Shown in pieces: positions 15,301 to 23,957 of a DNA stretch of 64,000 bases. Within the stretch, counting starts at the first letter, position 1. Each line of letters opens with the position of its first letter. The position numbers and the translations under genes are program-made. Location of the stretch: assembly GCA_947247005.1 (NCBI GenBank), contig OX365948.1:1922001-1986000 (forward strand). The letters are read 5' to 3'. Source of the stretch: Spisula solida. Lineage: Eukaryota > Mollusca > Bivalvia > Venerida > Mactridae. A model generated the notes under the pieces. That model was not told the DNA's origin. It was given only the letters and a program-made list of their open reading frames with translations, and made no database searches.

Positions 15301-16213
15301 AGTGGCTCCTGTATGCACTGTTGTGACTGACTCCTGTATGCACTATTGTGACTGACTCCTGTATGCACCGTTGTGACTGACTCCTGTATGCACTCTTGTG
15401 ACTGGCTCCTGTATGCACCGTTGTGACTGACTCCTGTATGCACCGTTGTGACTGACTCCTGTATGCACTATTGTGAGTGGCTCTTGTATGCACTATTGTG
15501 ACTGACTCCTGTATGCACTATTGTGAGTGGCTCTTGTATGCACTATTGTGACTGACTCCTGTATGCACTATTGCGAGTGGCTCTTGTATGCACTATTGTG
15601 ACTGGCTCGTGTATGCACTATTTTCAGATTGTCAATTAGCCTGGTCTAGGTACCTGGATAGATTTTACACAACTGGGAATGTATTAATTTATTCTAATAA
15701 TACAACACAAAAAATGCCGACTATGATTCATCAATAAAAATACCTCATAGTACCACTTCCTGACAGGTAAACTGTGAGTTATCGCCAACCAATTTCTGTG
15801 AACATCAAAATCAGTTGATTTGCTGTAAATAAAAATAGACAGATAAATTATTAGACTACAGTCTAGTACACAGAAACTCAGTTTAAAATCAATTATTTAT
15901 TTATATTTAAATCATATACATCATTTCATGCTGTGATCAAAGAAGTCAATGAAAAAGCACACATCCGCTAATTTCATAAATATATTGCAATGGGTACGCT
16001 TCATCTCGGTACGATTATGCTATGGTACGAATACCACGCTGCTCTACAAAGGCCGTTATACGCCGTGTCTATTTGTCCAAATAACAGAGCGATACTGTAC
16101 GGAAATCATTCTTTCAAGCGCAATTTAATAATTAAAATGAATGCTTACTAAGATGGGAGTAACAGCGCCTTAAAACAAGAAATGGCGACCGCCAACGACC
16201 AGAAAGCAGCCAT
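221..16213 (-). CDS. ALG8: ALG8, dolichyl-P-Glc:Glc1Man9GlcNAc2-PP-dolichol alpha-1,3-glucosyltransferase (12 exons, 3' end off window)
   Basis: ALG8 is a multi-pass ER membrane glucosyltransferase of family GT57 (ALG6/ALG8). It transfers the second glucose from dolichyl-phosphate-glucose onto the lipid-linked oligosaccharide used for N-glycosylation. Exons on the minus strand, 5' to 3': 16149-16213, 15744-15822, 14560-14658, 13055-13149, 12103-12224, 11500-11567, 11049-11172, 8754-8857, 4974-5094, 2535-2644, 1011-1150, 221-318. All junctions are GT-AG, and codon phase is continuous across every one, giving about 408 codons. Diagnostic stretches recalled from the family appear in the right order: [68 protein letters not shown] and GHYSLFPLL. 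Human ALG8 has 526 residues and 13 exons, so roughly 115 C-terminal residues should lie beyond the left edge. ALG6 is the near relative, but HVHEKA within FGWHVHEKA and [10 protein letters not shown] fit ALG8 better. Confidence 0.95.
1011..1150 (-). CDS. ALG8: ALG8 exon 11
   Basis: Begins after CCTTTTCAG with [20 protein letters not shown], then [29 protein letters not shown] is the late diagnostic block of ALG8. It ends in phase 2 at AG|GTAAAA. Confidence 0.95.
1225..1326 (+). repeat. Diverged interspersed repeat, copy 1
   Basis: Shares with 1641-1728 the ordered blocks CTGATAAGT, GAAAGTTTC/CAAAGTTTC, TTTGAAAT and GACAAATTTGTA. This suggests two decayed copies of one bivalve repeat in an ALG8 intron. 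Confidence 0.45.
1641..1728 (+). repeat. Diverged interspersed repeat, copy 2
   Basis: Second copy of the repeat at 1225-1326, in the same orientation. Confidence 0.45.
2535..2644 (-). CDS. ALG8: ALG8 exon 10
   Basis: Encodes [20 protein letters not shown] and then PSISPL...ISML at donor GTAAGA. The chosen acceptor (CCTGTAG, ending at 2645) gives a phase match to exon 9. A second AG 12 bases further in would keep the same frame. About ten residues present in human ALG8 before this point are absent here, so a small exon may be missed. Confidence 0.88.
2737..3139. mobile_element. Tc1/mariner-like non-autonomous element, copy 1
   Basis: 403 bp bounded by inverted repeats beginning CAGTGCCCACCAAAAATAAG (left) and CACTGCCCACCAAAAATAAG (reverse of the right end). 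It is flanked by TA on both sides (2735-2736, 3140-3141), the Tc1/mariner target duplication. There is no transposase frame. A sister copy lies at 60873-61286. Confidence 0.85.
4338..4600 (+). repeat. TGACCT-rich tandem repeat, two copies
   Basis: Two ~149-bp units, each with CTTCAATTTGAC, several TGACCT motifs, AACCTGGGG and GAGGTTAACATTC. This is a known style of bivalve repeat. The second unit has a perfect TGACCTTTGACCT at 4508-4520. Confidence 0.75.
4795..4911 (+). repeat. 30-bp minisatellite, four copies
   Basis: Four near-identical units of GTGCCTAGCATCCATTCAAG plus CCTGGCTTGT, about 60 bases downstream (on the gene's strand) of ALG8 exon 9. The 30-bp length keeps a spurious frame open on the plus strand. 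Confidence 0.9.
4974..5094 (-). CDS. ALG8: ALG8 exon 9
   Basis: Begins after TTTTATTAG with [20 protein letters not shown], then [11 protein letters not shown], one of the most conserved blocks of the family. It ends SVS plus one base at donor GTAAGT. Confidence 0.95.
5251..7588 (+). mobile_element. Bivalve 'GGGCCCTAGGTCGCTCACCTG' element, interrupted
   Basis: Starts ACAAGAGGGCCAATAGGGCC and ends in a TCACCTTGTCACTATGTGACAG...GGTGAGCTAAAA terminus, so the ends are imperfect inverted repeats (GCTCACCTGT and ACAGGTGAGC types). The body has about four ~320-bp subrepeats marked by GGTTGCCATGGCAACCAGAG and CCCCACCCACTGGCGGCCAT. A second element (6167-7250) interrupts the body within the phrase that reads ACAAAAATGTCAATTTTG in other subrepeats. 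It lies in ALG8 intron 8. Confidence 0.85.
6167..7250 (+). mobile_element. Nested bivalve element with ~145-bp TGACCT subrepeats
   Basis: Starts ACAAGAGGGCCCAAAGGGCC and ends CACTTTGTGACAGGTGAGCT. It holds about 6.5 tandem units of ~145 bp beginning GAACTTGACCTAGATTTT, then ACGGACGG-type sequence before the end. It is inserted into 5251-7588. Confidence 0.88.
7941..8309 (+). mobile_element. Short copy of the TGACCT-type bivalve element
   Basis: Same ACAAGAGGGCCCAAAGGGCC start and TGTGACAGGTGAGCTAAAA end as 6167-7250, but only one subrepeat. Probably an internally deleted copy. Confidence 0.85.
8754..8857 (-). CDS. ALG8: ALG8 exon 8
   Basis: Begins after CTTTCAG and joins exon 7 to read [18 protein letters not shown], then a membrane helix ending SIGPFVIL. 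The donor is TTG|GTAAGT. It aligns with the human DGSIRWKSFS region. Confidence 0.93.
9645..9840 (+). repeat. Interspersed repeat fragment with TGACCTTGAC
   Basis: Contains AAGGTCACAGTGACCTTGAC, TTTTGACCT and GGGTCATCTACTGTTGATGA, typical of dispersed bivalve repeats. No termini are visible. Confidence 0.55.
9846..10968 (+). mobile_element. Bivalve 'ACAAGAGCTGTCC' element
   Basis: Starts ACAAGAGCTGTCCACGAACA and ends ATAGTGGAGCTAAAA, after a GACGCCGACACCGACGC tract. The interior has about five tandem units of ~170 bp marked by GGTTGGGGTCATGATGG and AACCTGTACCTAAACTTTAA. It ends about 80 bp from ALG8 exon 7. Confidence 0.85.
11049..11172 (-). CDS. ALG8: ALG8 exon 7
   Basis: Begins after ATATTTCAG with [20 protein letters not shown] and continues [15 protein letters not shown]. 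It ends in phase 1 at CAAG|GTAACG. Confidence 0.94.
11500..11567 (-). CDS. ALG8: ALG8 exon 6
   Basis: A short exon encoding [20 protein letters not shown] and ending MYE at donor GTAAGT. HFQYNG is a hallmark block of ALG6/ALG8. Confidence 0.94.
12103..12224 (-). CDS. ALG8: ALG8 exon 5
   Basis: Begins after TCATTTTAG. It encodes [15 protein letters not shown], a variable loop, then a membrane segment ending CNFGLIVID. The split His codon (C|AC) joins to exon 6 to give DHIHFQYNG. Confidence 0.92.
12317..12569. repeat. Short inverted-repeat element (AT-rich)
   Basis: Ends read TTAGAGTTGGAACGAATA and, reversed from the right, TTAGAGATGGGACAGAATA, imperfect inverted repeats. The interior repeats GAATATTC. 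A MITE-like remnant in an ALG8 intron. Confidence 0.5.
12712..13036 (+). repeat. Old, diverged copy of the GCTCACCT element
   Basis: Begins near ATTGCTCACCTATTTGAAAA and ends TCTGGTGAGCTAAAATAA. A middle GGTTTGGTCAAATTCCG... and TTTAGGAGG phrase resembles the 3' part of 5251-7588. It ends close to ALG8 exon 4. Confidence 0.6.
13055..13149 (-). CDS. ALG8: ALG8 exon 4
   Basis: Encodes [20 protein letters not shown] and then ...FIYAVKE. The donor is GA|GTAAGT. Its acceptor (ACATTTTCAG) lies only a few bases from the end of a 28-bp minisatellite, so the branch point is probably inside or next to that array. Confidence 0.92.
13158..14362 (+). repeat. 28-bp minisatellite in ALG8 intron 3
   Basis: About 43 units of 28 bp, consensus GGGAGACAACTGTAATCTAA plus CAAGGGAA, with common GGAAGATAATTG variants. 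On the ALG8 (minus) strand the unit reads pyrimidine-rich TCTCCCTTCCCTTGTT followed by AGATTACAG. The array begins a few bases from the acceptor of exon 4. Confidence 0.92.
14560..14658 (-). CDS. ALG8: ALG8 exon 3
   Basis: 33 codons in phase 0, from ATTTTAG to donor GTAAGT. It encodes [17 protein letters not shown], the GT57 signature thought to lie at the luminal active site. Confidence 0.94.
14921..15629 (+). repeat. 25-bp minisatellite in ALG8 intron 2
   Basis: About 28 units of 25 bp, ACTATTGTGACTGACTCCTG plus TATGC, with GAGTGGCTC and GGTTGACTC variants. The frames seen on the minus strand through it are repeat artefacts. Confidence 0.92.
15744..15822 (-). CDS. ALG8: ALG8 exon 2
   Basis: Begins after TTTACAG and ends at GAG|GTATTT. 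It encodes [19 protein letters not shown] and ends WYYE, the first luminal loop. D and R of the DFDVHRNW block are near-invariant in the ALG6/8 family. Confidence 0.93.
16149..16213 (-). CDS. ALG8: ALG8 exon 1 (start codon)
   Basis: ATG at 16213 opens [15 protein letters not shown], a hydrophobic first membrane segment that aligns with the human N-terminus after its first few residues. The exon ends in phase 2 (TA) at donor GTAAGC. The next exon supplies C to complete the codon. No other in-frame ATG fits. Confidence 0.88.
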
Positions 16214-16939
16214 ATTGTCGGATTTGACTAGCTAGCGGATACATAAGCATAGTGATCTCCCTTTGCGAGTGTTTTGGGGGAAAACGATCGGAACCTCCTT
16301 GTTAGTTTAACTGTTAAAAGTCCAGTTTTGCAGAATAGATAAAAATTGATAATAGGCCTAATATAATTTATATCATAATCCAAATATGGCGTGTGTAGAT
16401 ATATTTCATTATTTGAGGCCCACATGGAACAAAATTTGGGGGACTGTGTAGCCTCGTTAATCATTTTCTTATATATGGTTTCAGCACGAAGGTTAGTCAA
16501 GGTTAATTAACGTGCGTGGTTTCAGTCACTTAAGAATCATGCACCATCAAAAATGAAAAATGTTTTTTAAAAAAAAGTCAATATAGTTGGTCTTTAAAGT
16601 AGCTACTCAAATTGATATTAAATCTTATTCTTTTGAGTATTGTAAAAATAAATTTTTTTACAACTGCATTTGTACGTTAAACTGTTATAAATTGACATTG
16701 CTTACATATATGTGCAAGAAAAAAAAGAGAAGTAAAATAGGAAATATAGAAGAATAGACACGAGCAAATATATGCAGTTAAAGTAAAAAGGGTGAAATAA
16801 TAGAAAAAAGTTATGCACAGCTACTTTCGACCATCAAGACAAGACCAAACCAGCTTCCGTGGCGGTACCAGGGTGCAAGACCCCACTGGCATAGCTCGAG
16901 CCTATCACTTGACAGTACTTTGTAACTGTGCAGGAGGGT

Positions 16940-17132
16940 TCCCTTAGAAGGTCGTGTTAGAAAGTTTATTCTTGAAGGATGCCAAAGGATGAGCCACAGC
17001 AATAGATGCTGGTTACTTGTTCCACAGAGGGATGGATCTGGGGAAGAAGCTGTATTTGACGGTGTCTATCGATGTAGAGTAAGGCAGGAATCTGGGGTCT
17101 AAGGCTAGTGTGTAGATCTTGGCCGCCTCTTG
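16940..17132 (-). pseudogene. Decayed non-LTR retrotransposon (LINE) reverse-transcriptase C-terminus
   Basis: The minus strand translates QEAAKIYTLALDPRFLPYS, then VKYSFFPRSIPLWNK, a stop, PASIAVAHPLASFKNKLSNT. The F-P-R-S-I-P-L-W-N and LASFK pattern is the tail of LINE reverse-transcriptase proteins. The in-frame stop and missing 5' part show it is dead and truncated. Confidence 0.65.
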
Positions 17133-17259
17133 TTTGTTGTTAGGTATGGATCAGGTATTTAAATGATATAATCATAATGCTATACCAATTTTGACCGAAA
17201 TATGATGATCAGATTTTAAACCATTTAAAATGTTTACGTTTAGATATCTCGCAAACGAC

Positions 17260-17830
17260 CTATATCTATTCTCCTAAAGCCTATGTCCAACTGATGAATT
17301 CCTCATCGGCGATGTGAAATTACCCAAAAGCCCCGATGGCTTCCGATACTCCCGACGTTTTTGCTGAACCTGTCACCCTATTTGTCATAGGGAGTACATC
17401 CCCAAGGCAGTGGGATCGACGAATAATGTCGGGAACATATCAGGAGATTGTCCGATGCCTCCGGGTATCACCGAACCATCCCCTGTAAAATTAAACCCCG
17501 ATACAAAAATGTGCCACTAAAAAATCGCCGAATGTTCGCCAAACATTTTAACATTCCCGAAGGTTCCTGACACTATAGCGAAACATTGCCGATGTGTCGG
17601 GGAAACCTCTTGAATATCTCGCTGAATAAGTTTTTAGCGTTGAACCATCCCCGATCATTCCCTGGGGCTATTGGTGCTTCAGGGGTGCCCCCTCTAAGAT
17701 ATTCCCAAGCTTTGGGGATGCCTCCCGGGATATTCTCGACATGAAATCGCGAGTACATCGGGCAAAATTCAATACAGGCATTGAAAGTTCTCGATGTATT
17801 CGTGATGTCGGGCGAGCGGTCGGTCGGGCT
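17260..17830 (+). repeat. CCCGATG-rich repeat, copy 1
   Basis: Shares ordered phrases with 19535-20090: GATGTTTTTGCT-like, GGGAGTACATCCC, AAGGTTCCTGACACT, CCCCGATCATTCCC, GGATATTC. Two diverged direct copies lie on either side of a TIR element. No coding potential is recognised. Confidence 0.65.
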
Positions 17831-17879
17831 ATATCACTGTATGTGATTCATTTAGTCAGCGAGTAAATTCAAAGTGTTT

Positions 17880-18391
17880 CCAAAAACGTTTTGTTTCTTT
17901 TATTATAGAAAAGTTATTGTAAATAATTTATGTTAATAATTTAAAATTATGACTTTGTCTTCTATTAGTGCCTAGTATCTATAGTTTGAATAAAAATGTT
18001 CTGTCTCCAGGTAGTATGAAAACAAATTGATATCATTTATTGTTCTAACTCCTGCCCCACTGTAGCACTAACAAAGATGCCACTTTTTGTTAGTCAAATG
18101 TTCTACCTCCAAAGTGGAGTTGTAATTGGACCGAAAAGTAAGAATCTGTTTGCATTGAAACTTTTCTCAGATTGAGATTATAGCAAACACAATGGCAAGT
18201 TGATCATATTAAAGGGAAATCTTAAAAGTAACATCAAACTTTTAAACTCGATTTCCCAAAATTGTTTAAAATAGTCTGGAGTAGATATGGTATTTTTTGA
18301 TGAACCGTGTTTTGTGGTATATAGTTTTTTTCTCTTTTGATTATGATTTAGCACATATTCACTGACTAAAACCAGCCGGGTGCATCGGGTT
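17880..18391. other. Left arm of a large diverged inverted repeat
   Basis: The stretch TTTTTCTCTTTTGATTATGA...TTTAGCACATATTCACTG near 18325-18365 recurs reverse-complemented at about 21675-21725. The rest of this interval shows nothing I can name. Confidence 0.5.
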
Positions 18392-18393
18392 TA

Positions 18394-19382
18394 GGGGAGA
18401 CCGGGGCAATGTGTTACATTTTTCAGTTTTTCCCTTTTTATAAAACATGAACTCGTATATAGCAATGGTAATGATGCATACGTAAAACTACACTTAATTT
18501 TGAACAAACAAGTTCTTTCTTTAATCAATTTAACTATGCGATAGCAATTTACAGCGTGTTGAAAATGGTACAAAATGTAACACTTTGCCCCGAGGGTTGG
18601 GGTAAAGTGTTACAGTCCTTGGGGCAAAGTGTTACATGTAGTAAATGCCGACGACCCTGAAGCTTACCTGCCTGAAACATGGAAGGGGATGAAAAGCCGA
18701 GGTCGGAAAGGTTGGGGATGGTTGAATTTTGATTGTTAGGTACCTAGTTATATTTCTAATACTTGACCGCCCTTAGCCCCAAAAAGTCGGGGCAAAGTGT
18801 TACATATACGAACCAGTTTTAAGCGGTTAAATGTGTCGATGCATAGTTAAATTGATTAATCAAGAACTTGATTTGTCAAAATTAAGTGTAGTTTCATGCA
18901 CACACCTTTACTAGGGCTGTATACGAGTTCATGCTTTCTAAAATGAAAAAATCTAAAAAAATGTAACACTTTGCCCCGGTGGACCTTTTGCATTATGTAA
19001 CACTTTACCCCAAACGCACATACATGAATACAATCGATCTGAAGTAAATACCAAAGGTGACCGAATCCCATTTCTTATTGCTACGTCATGTTTGACGTGT
19101 ACTCAAACCTTGGCCCATAAGACAAAATATGAACCAAATTGTGAGTACAGAATAAATTGAGATTTGAAAAATTGTAAAAAAATTACAAAAATGCCTAAAA
19201 AAGAGTTTTCGCTCTGTAAAACTTTCAATTGTTGCGTTAAACTGGTTACAACCTAGCGGATAAAATGGCGGCTCGAAAAATGACAACATCAACATTAATG
19301 ATGATGTTATATAAGGAAATCATAGGTTTGAAAAATGCAGTATAACATTTTGCCCCGTGTAACACATTGCCCCGGTCTCCCC
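18394..19382. mobile_element. 989-bp TIR element with internal copies of its terminal motif
   Basis: Perfect 25-bp inverted repeats beginning GGGGAGACCGGGGCAATGTG, flanked by TA (18392-18393, 19383-19384). The terminal motif recurs inside as GGGGCAAAGTGTTACA or its reverse at about 18573, 18599, 18621, 18789, 18961 and 18995, in both orientations. No transposase frame, so non-autonomous. It split an older inverted-repeat unit. Confidence 0.88.
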
Positions 19383-19394
19383 TACCCTTGGGCA

Positions 19395-19510
19395 ACCTTT
19401 TTATTGACGTTTACTGATATACATGTACTTGTCAAACGGCCTACAATGCCTGAAATATAACACATTTTAAAAGTGAAAACTCATTTATCATCACTATATC
19501 ATATACATGT
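19395..19510. repeat. Inner part of the left inverted-repeat arm
   Basis: TTTTTATTGACGTTTA..., AAACGGCCTACAATG and ACATTTTAAAAGTGAAAACT recur in reverse complement at 21560-21665. It was continuous with 18325-18391 before the TIR element inserted. Confidence 0.65.
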
Positions 19511-19534
19511 AGTTTGTTTTGTACAAATACATTT

Positions 19535-20090
19535 TTCTACGTGTCCTCATCAGCAATGTGGAATTACACTTTCTCCCGATGTTTTTGCTCGAACTTCCCT
19601 AAAGCTCATAATTGTCATATCGAGTACATCCCTGAGGTAATTGAACCGACGTACACCATCCGGAACACATCGGGAGCCCCCCCGGTGCCTCTCAGTACCA
19701 AATCTACCCCTATCTCAAATCATCCCTGATAAATATCAGCATTTAACATTTAAATATCCCTAAAGGTTCCTGACACTTTAGCGAAGCATCCCCGATCATT
19801 CCCCGATGCTCCGGTTGTTTCTGGCTCGGGATATTCCCGTTATGACATTGCGAGTTCATCAGTTTAAGTTCAATACATGCATTGACATATCCCGAATTAA
19901 TTGTGATGTTACTAAATGTATCAGGGCTTCCCCTGAAACATTGGGAAGCTTCCTTGAAACTTCGGGGAACATGTGCTTAACGCCCTCAGAAGCTCCTAAT
20001 TACCATCAGGCAGCGTTTACCTGATCAGGAGTACATCACCGAGGCAGTGGGACAGATGCATTATATCGGGAACACAGGAGTACTACTGTC
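19535..20090 (+). repeat. CCCGATG-rich repeat, copy 2
   Basis: Second copy of 17260-17830 in the same orientation. A third fragment (GGGAGTACATCGCAGAGGCA, then ACAAAACCTCCGTTACCAT) lies at about 20880-20960 and matches 20030-20160. The short frames here are not supported. Confidence 0.6.
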
Positions 20091-21559
20091 ATAACAGTCA
20101 TAACAAAACCTTCGTCACCATCCTTATTAAACACATTTTAATAACAACTAGCGCATTTTTTTTCATTTTGAAACAATAAATATGTTTCTCAAACCACACA
20201 TATAAAATCTTCTTGTTACTGCTACATTCTAATTCTAACAGAGAACAAGCACCGACAAGCCGCCAATAGCATTGTACTAGTTAGTTTAGATAGACTACAC
20301 CTGCACCTCATACTCTCATATATAAACATGGTGCTTCACTTACACATCGAGTATTTTGTGAGAACCTAACTGCATCTAAATCCTTGTTGGGTGGGTAGGA
20401 GCTTGTAAAACGTTATTCAATTGACATTTAACATCGAGTTGAAACATTCAATGGTATAAAACTTTTCTTGTTGCGAACTTATGTACGTTCATGTACCCTT
20501 ACCGAGTTACAATTTTGGTTTTGGTAAAGAAACATTGTTGGAAGTGGAGAAATGCAAGACTATGCCATTAATGTTAAGAGCAAGATACTGAATTTGAGGA
20601 AAGTATCAAATGCGCTTGGACTGGTTGTACATTTGTAGCCAAATATATTGAGTTAATGTCTGAATTCCATCTTAATGTTTTGGTATAGGTTGGTAAAACT
20701 AACGTCCCCTCTTCAAAGTTACACATATTCCTGCAAACACTAGAGGTGTCTTAATCATGTACACATGCATGCATCTACTTGGAAGCTCACACTATCTCAA
20801 GACATACCTAACATGGATGCCAAGGAGTATTGCCGGCAGAAAACTAATTTACCCCAAATTAACCTAAATTAATTTCCATTGGGAGTACATCGCAGAGGCA
20901 AAAACGCTCAGTTATAACAAAACCTCCGTTACCATACTAACTAAACAAATTTTAATAACAAATAGCAAAAACTGAAATTAAATTTTTATTACAAAAAATA
21001 ATGAAAATTCAAGATGCGAAAATCTGAAATTCAATTTTCAACAAAAGTTTGATAAAAAATAATAAAATAAAGCCTTCTTACTGTATATTTGTATATTTAA
21101 ACCCCACACCTAAGCAATTGATAACATTACGAATGCACGAACACTGGGAAGTGATTTAATGGTTTTTCTGGTTCAAACCTTTGACAATAACAATACTCAT
21201 GATCAGTGATGAGTCAATTTGAAAACAAACACGTACCAACATGGTTTTACATGCAATTATGAATGGAGTTATCAGAACACTAATTTGGTTCTGTATCTTT
21301 GATATTTATGGATCACTGTTCGCATTTGCTTGCCTATTATGGTGTTATTGGCTGTAATATGAAGCAAACAATTCGACGCCAATGTTAACAGATTAGTAAT
21401 GAGAAAATGCACATATACTTCGTTACCAAATGCACTTTGGTAACGTAATTACCAAATGCACTTTGGTAAGTTAAAATACCACATAAGCTACAGTTATTGA
21501 TTTGTTGCAAACAATTACTTTATATCATTGTCTACCTTTTTGTACAAGAAATAAGCATA
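20091..21559. other. Intergenic, rearranged repeat mosaic
   Basis: Contains the partial duplicate near 20880-21110 of 20030-20230 and AT-rich filler, including a local duplication of AAATGCACTTTGGTAA at 21428-21470. No gene, RNA or complete element can be supported. Confidence 0.5.
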
Positions 21560-21725
21560 AATATATGATAGTGATTATAAATGATAAGTTTTCACTTTTA
21601 AAATGTTTCATACATGTATTTCAGGCCGTTTTACAATTCTATCAATAAACGCCAATAAAATAAATTATACAGTGAATATGTGCTAAATCGCTAAATCATA
21701 ATCAAAAGAGAAAAATCTATATACA
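21560..21725. repeat. Right arm of the large inverted repeat
   Basis: Reverse complement of material at 18325-18391 and 19395-19510, with the same phrase order, about 2-3 kb away. It suggests the two arms of an old foldback or TIR element. Confidence 0.65.
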
Positions 21726-21889
21726 GTACCATAAATCGAGGTCCAAGTCTACCTGGCCCAGACTAAAATGGACATAAAACCGTATAGCACTGAGCCGACG
21801 TAAAATGGTTATAAAAATTGCAGTATGGACATTCATCTGTTCTGCCAATGCGTACATTTCCGAACATTCAAATGGGAGTTATAATGGAC

Positions 21890-22200
21890 AGTACGTCATG
21901 AACAAGGGACAATGAGTCATGTACAAGGGTCAATGAGTCAAGTCAAAGGGACAATACGTCATGTACAAGGGACAATAAGGCATGAACAAGGGACAATACG
22001 TCATGTACAAGGGACAATAAGGCATGTACAATGGACAATACGTCATGTACAAGGGACAATAAGGCATGTACAAGGGACAATACGTCATGTACAAGGGACA
22101 ATAAGGCATGAACAAGGGACAATAAGGCATGTACAAGGGACAATAAGGCATGAACAAGGGACAATACGTCATGTACAAGGGACAATAAGGCATGTACAAG
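21890..22200 (+). repeat. 21-bp minisatellite, left part
   Basis: About 14 units GTACAAGGGACAATACGTCA(T) alternating with GTACAAGGGACAATAAGGCA(T), a 42-bp dimer. The units are multiples of 3, which creates long spurious frames on both strands. It resumes at 24991 in the same orientation after the inserted composite. Confidence 0.92.
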
Positions 22201-22206
22201 CACAGG

Positions 22207-23957
22207 AACTTGTATGGAACGCCATAGCTGTCTTTTGTTGACGCTTGTCATGTTGACTTGTCGGTAGGACATGTGAACCTCTTAGTACAATGTGTTAATA
22301 TGTCAAACCACATTGTTGACTTGTCAAACTATCATCTTAATATGTCAACTTGCCCTGTTATATTGTTAAAACAACGTCTTAAATTGTTAAAAGAATACAA
22401 TAATATCTCAAGCCATCGTGTTATACTGTTAAACCACATCGATAAATTGTCAAATCACCATTTGTATATGTCTACGTTACATGTTAAATTGTTGAAAAAC
22501 GCTTGATAATGTTAGAAGAACGTGTTAACTTCTCAAAGCTTCGTATTATCATGTTAGACTTTAACTACAATGATGAATTGTTAAACTATCATTTGAATAT
22601 GTTTATATGCGTTGTTGAATTGTTAAAACAACGTCTTACAATGTCGAATGAGCATGCGAACCTCTCAACACATCGTGTTATACTGTTAAACGGCAGTGGT
22701 AAATGGTTTAAATATCATTTGAACATGTCTATACGACATGTTAAATTGTTACAACAACGTCTTAAATTATCGGTAGGGCATGTGAACTTCTCAGTGCAAC
22801 ATTATTGTATGTCAAGTCACACTGTTAAACTGTCCAAATATCATGTGAACACGTCTATATGCCATGTTAAATTGTTAAAATAGCTTCTTATTATGTCCAA
22901 TAACCATGTGAACTTCTTAATAGAACGTGTTATATTGTTAGACAACAGTGATAAATTGTTAAAATATAATTTGAAGATGTCTATATGACATGTTAAATTG
23001 TTAAAATAGCTTCTTATTATGTCCAATAACCATGTGAACTTCTTAATAGAACGTGTTATATTGTTAGACAACAGTGGTAAATTGTTAAGATATCATTTGA
23101 AGATGTCTATACGACATGTTATAGTGTTAAAACGATATTTTAACTTGTCGACGAGGCATGTTAACTTCTTAATAGACAGTGTTGTTGTTGTTCAAATTTG
23201 TATGACGTCATCAATAACGTAAGTTCCTCCCGCGTGCATATTGAACAATTTCCGCCATCTTTGTTCAATATGCACGCAAGAGGAACTTACGTTATTTATG
23301 ACGTCATACAAATTTGAACAACAACAACACTGTCTATTAAGAAGTTCACATGCCTCGTTGACATGTTAACATATCGTTTTAACACTATAGCATGGCATGT
23401 AGACATTTTCAAATGATATCTTAACAATTTACCACTGTCGTTAAACAATATAACACGTTCTATAAAGAAGCTCACATGGTTATTGGACATAATAAGAAGC
23501 TATTTTAACAATTTAACATGTCATGTAGACATCTTCAAATGATATTTTAACAATTTACCACTGTTGTTTAACAATATAACACGTTCTGTTGAGAAGTTCA
23601 CATGGTTATTGGACATGATAAGAAGCTATTTTGACAATTTAACATGGCTTATAGACATCTTCAAATGAGTTTTAACAATTAATCACTGTCGTTTAAGAGG
23701 ATTACACGTTCTGTTGAGAAGTTCACATGCCCAATGTACATGATAAGAAGCTATTTTAACAATTTAACATGGCATATAGACATGTTCACAAGATAGTTGG
23801 ACAGTTTAACAGTGTGACTTGAGAAGTTCACATGCCCTTTCGACAATTTAAGACGTTGTTGTAACAATTTAACATGTCGTATAGACATGTTCAAATGATA
23901 TTATAACAATTTAACATGACAAGCATCAACAAGACAGCTATGGCGTTCCATAAACTT
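22207..23957. repeat. Palindrome 1 with ~125-bp tandem subunits
   Basis: Outer arms TATGGAACGCCATAGCTGTC and its reverse complement near 23925-23950. The axis is near 23250, a hairpin of GTGCATATTGAACAA with a TTTCCGCCATCT loop. The arms near the axis are almost perfect for over 100 bp. Both arms carry ~125-bp units (CATGTTAAATTGTTAAAA...GTGAACTTCTTAATAGAACG), with more units on the left than the right. Confidence 0.85.

Noticed and set aside
16228..16500. 90-codon minus-strand frame upstream of ALG8
   Set aside because: It ends before the ALG8 ATG, shows no domain and probably covers the promoter and 5' UTR.
21912..22272. Long frames on both strands with HVQGTIR or YCPLYM repeats
   Set aside because: The 21-bp unit is a multiple of three without stops in several frames, so the frames are a repeat artefact.
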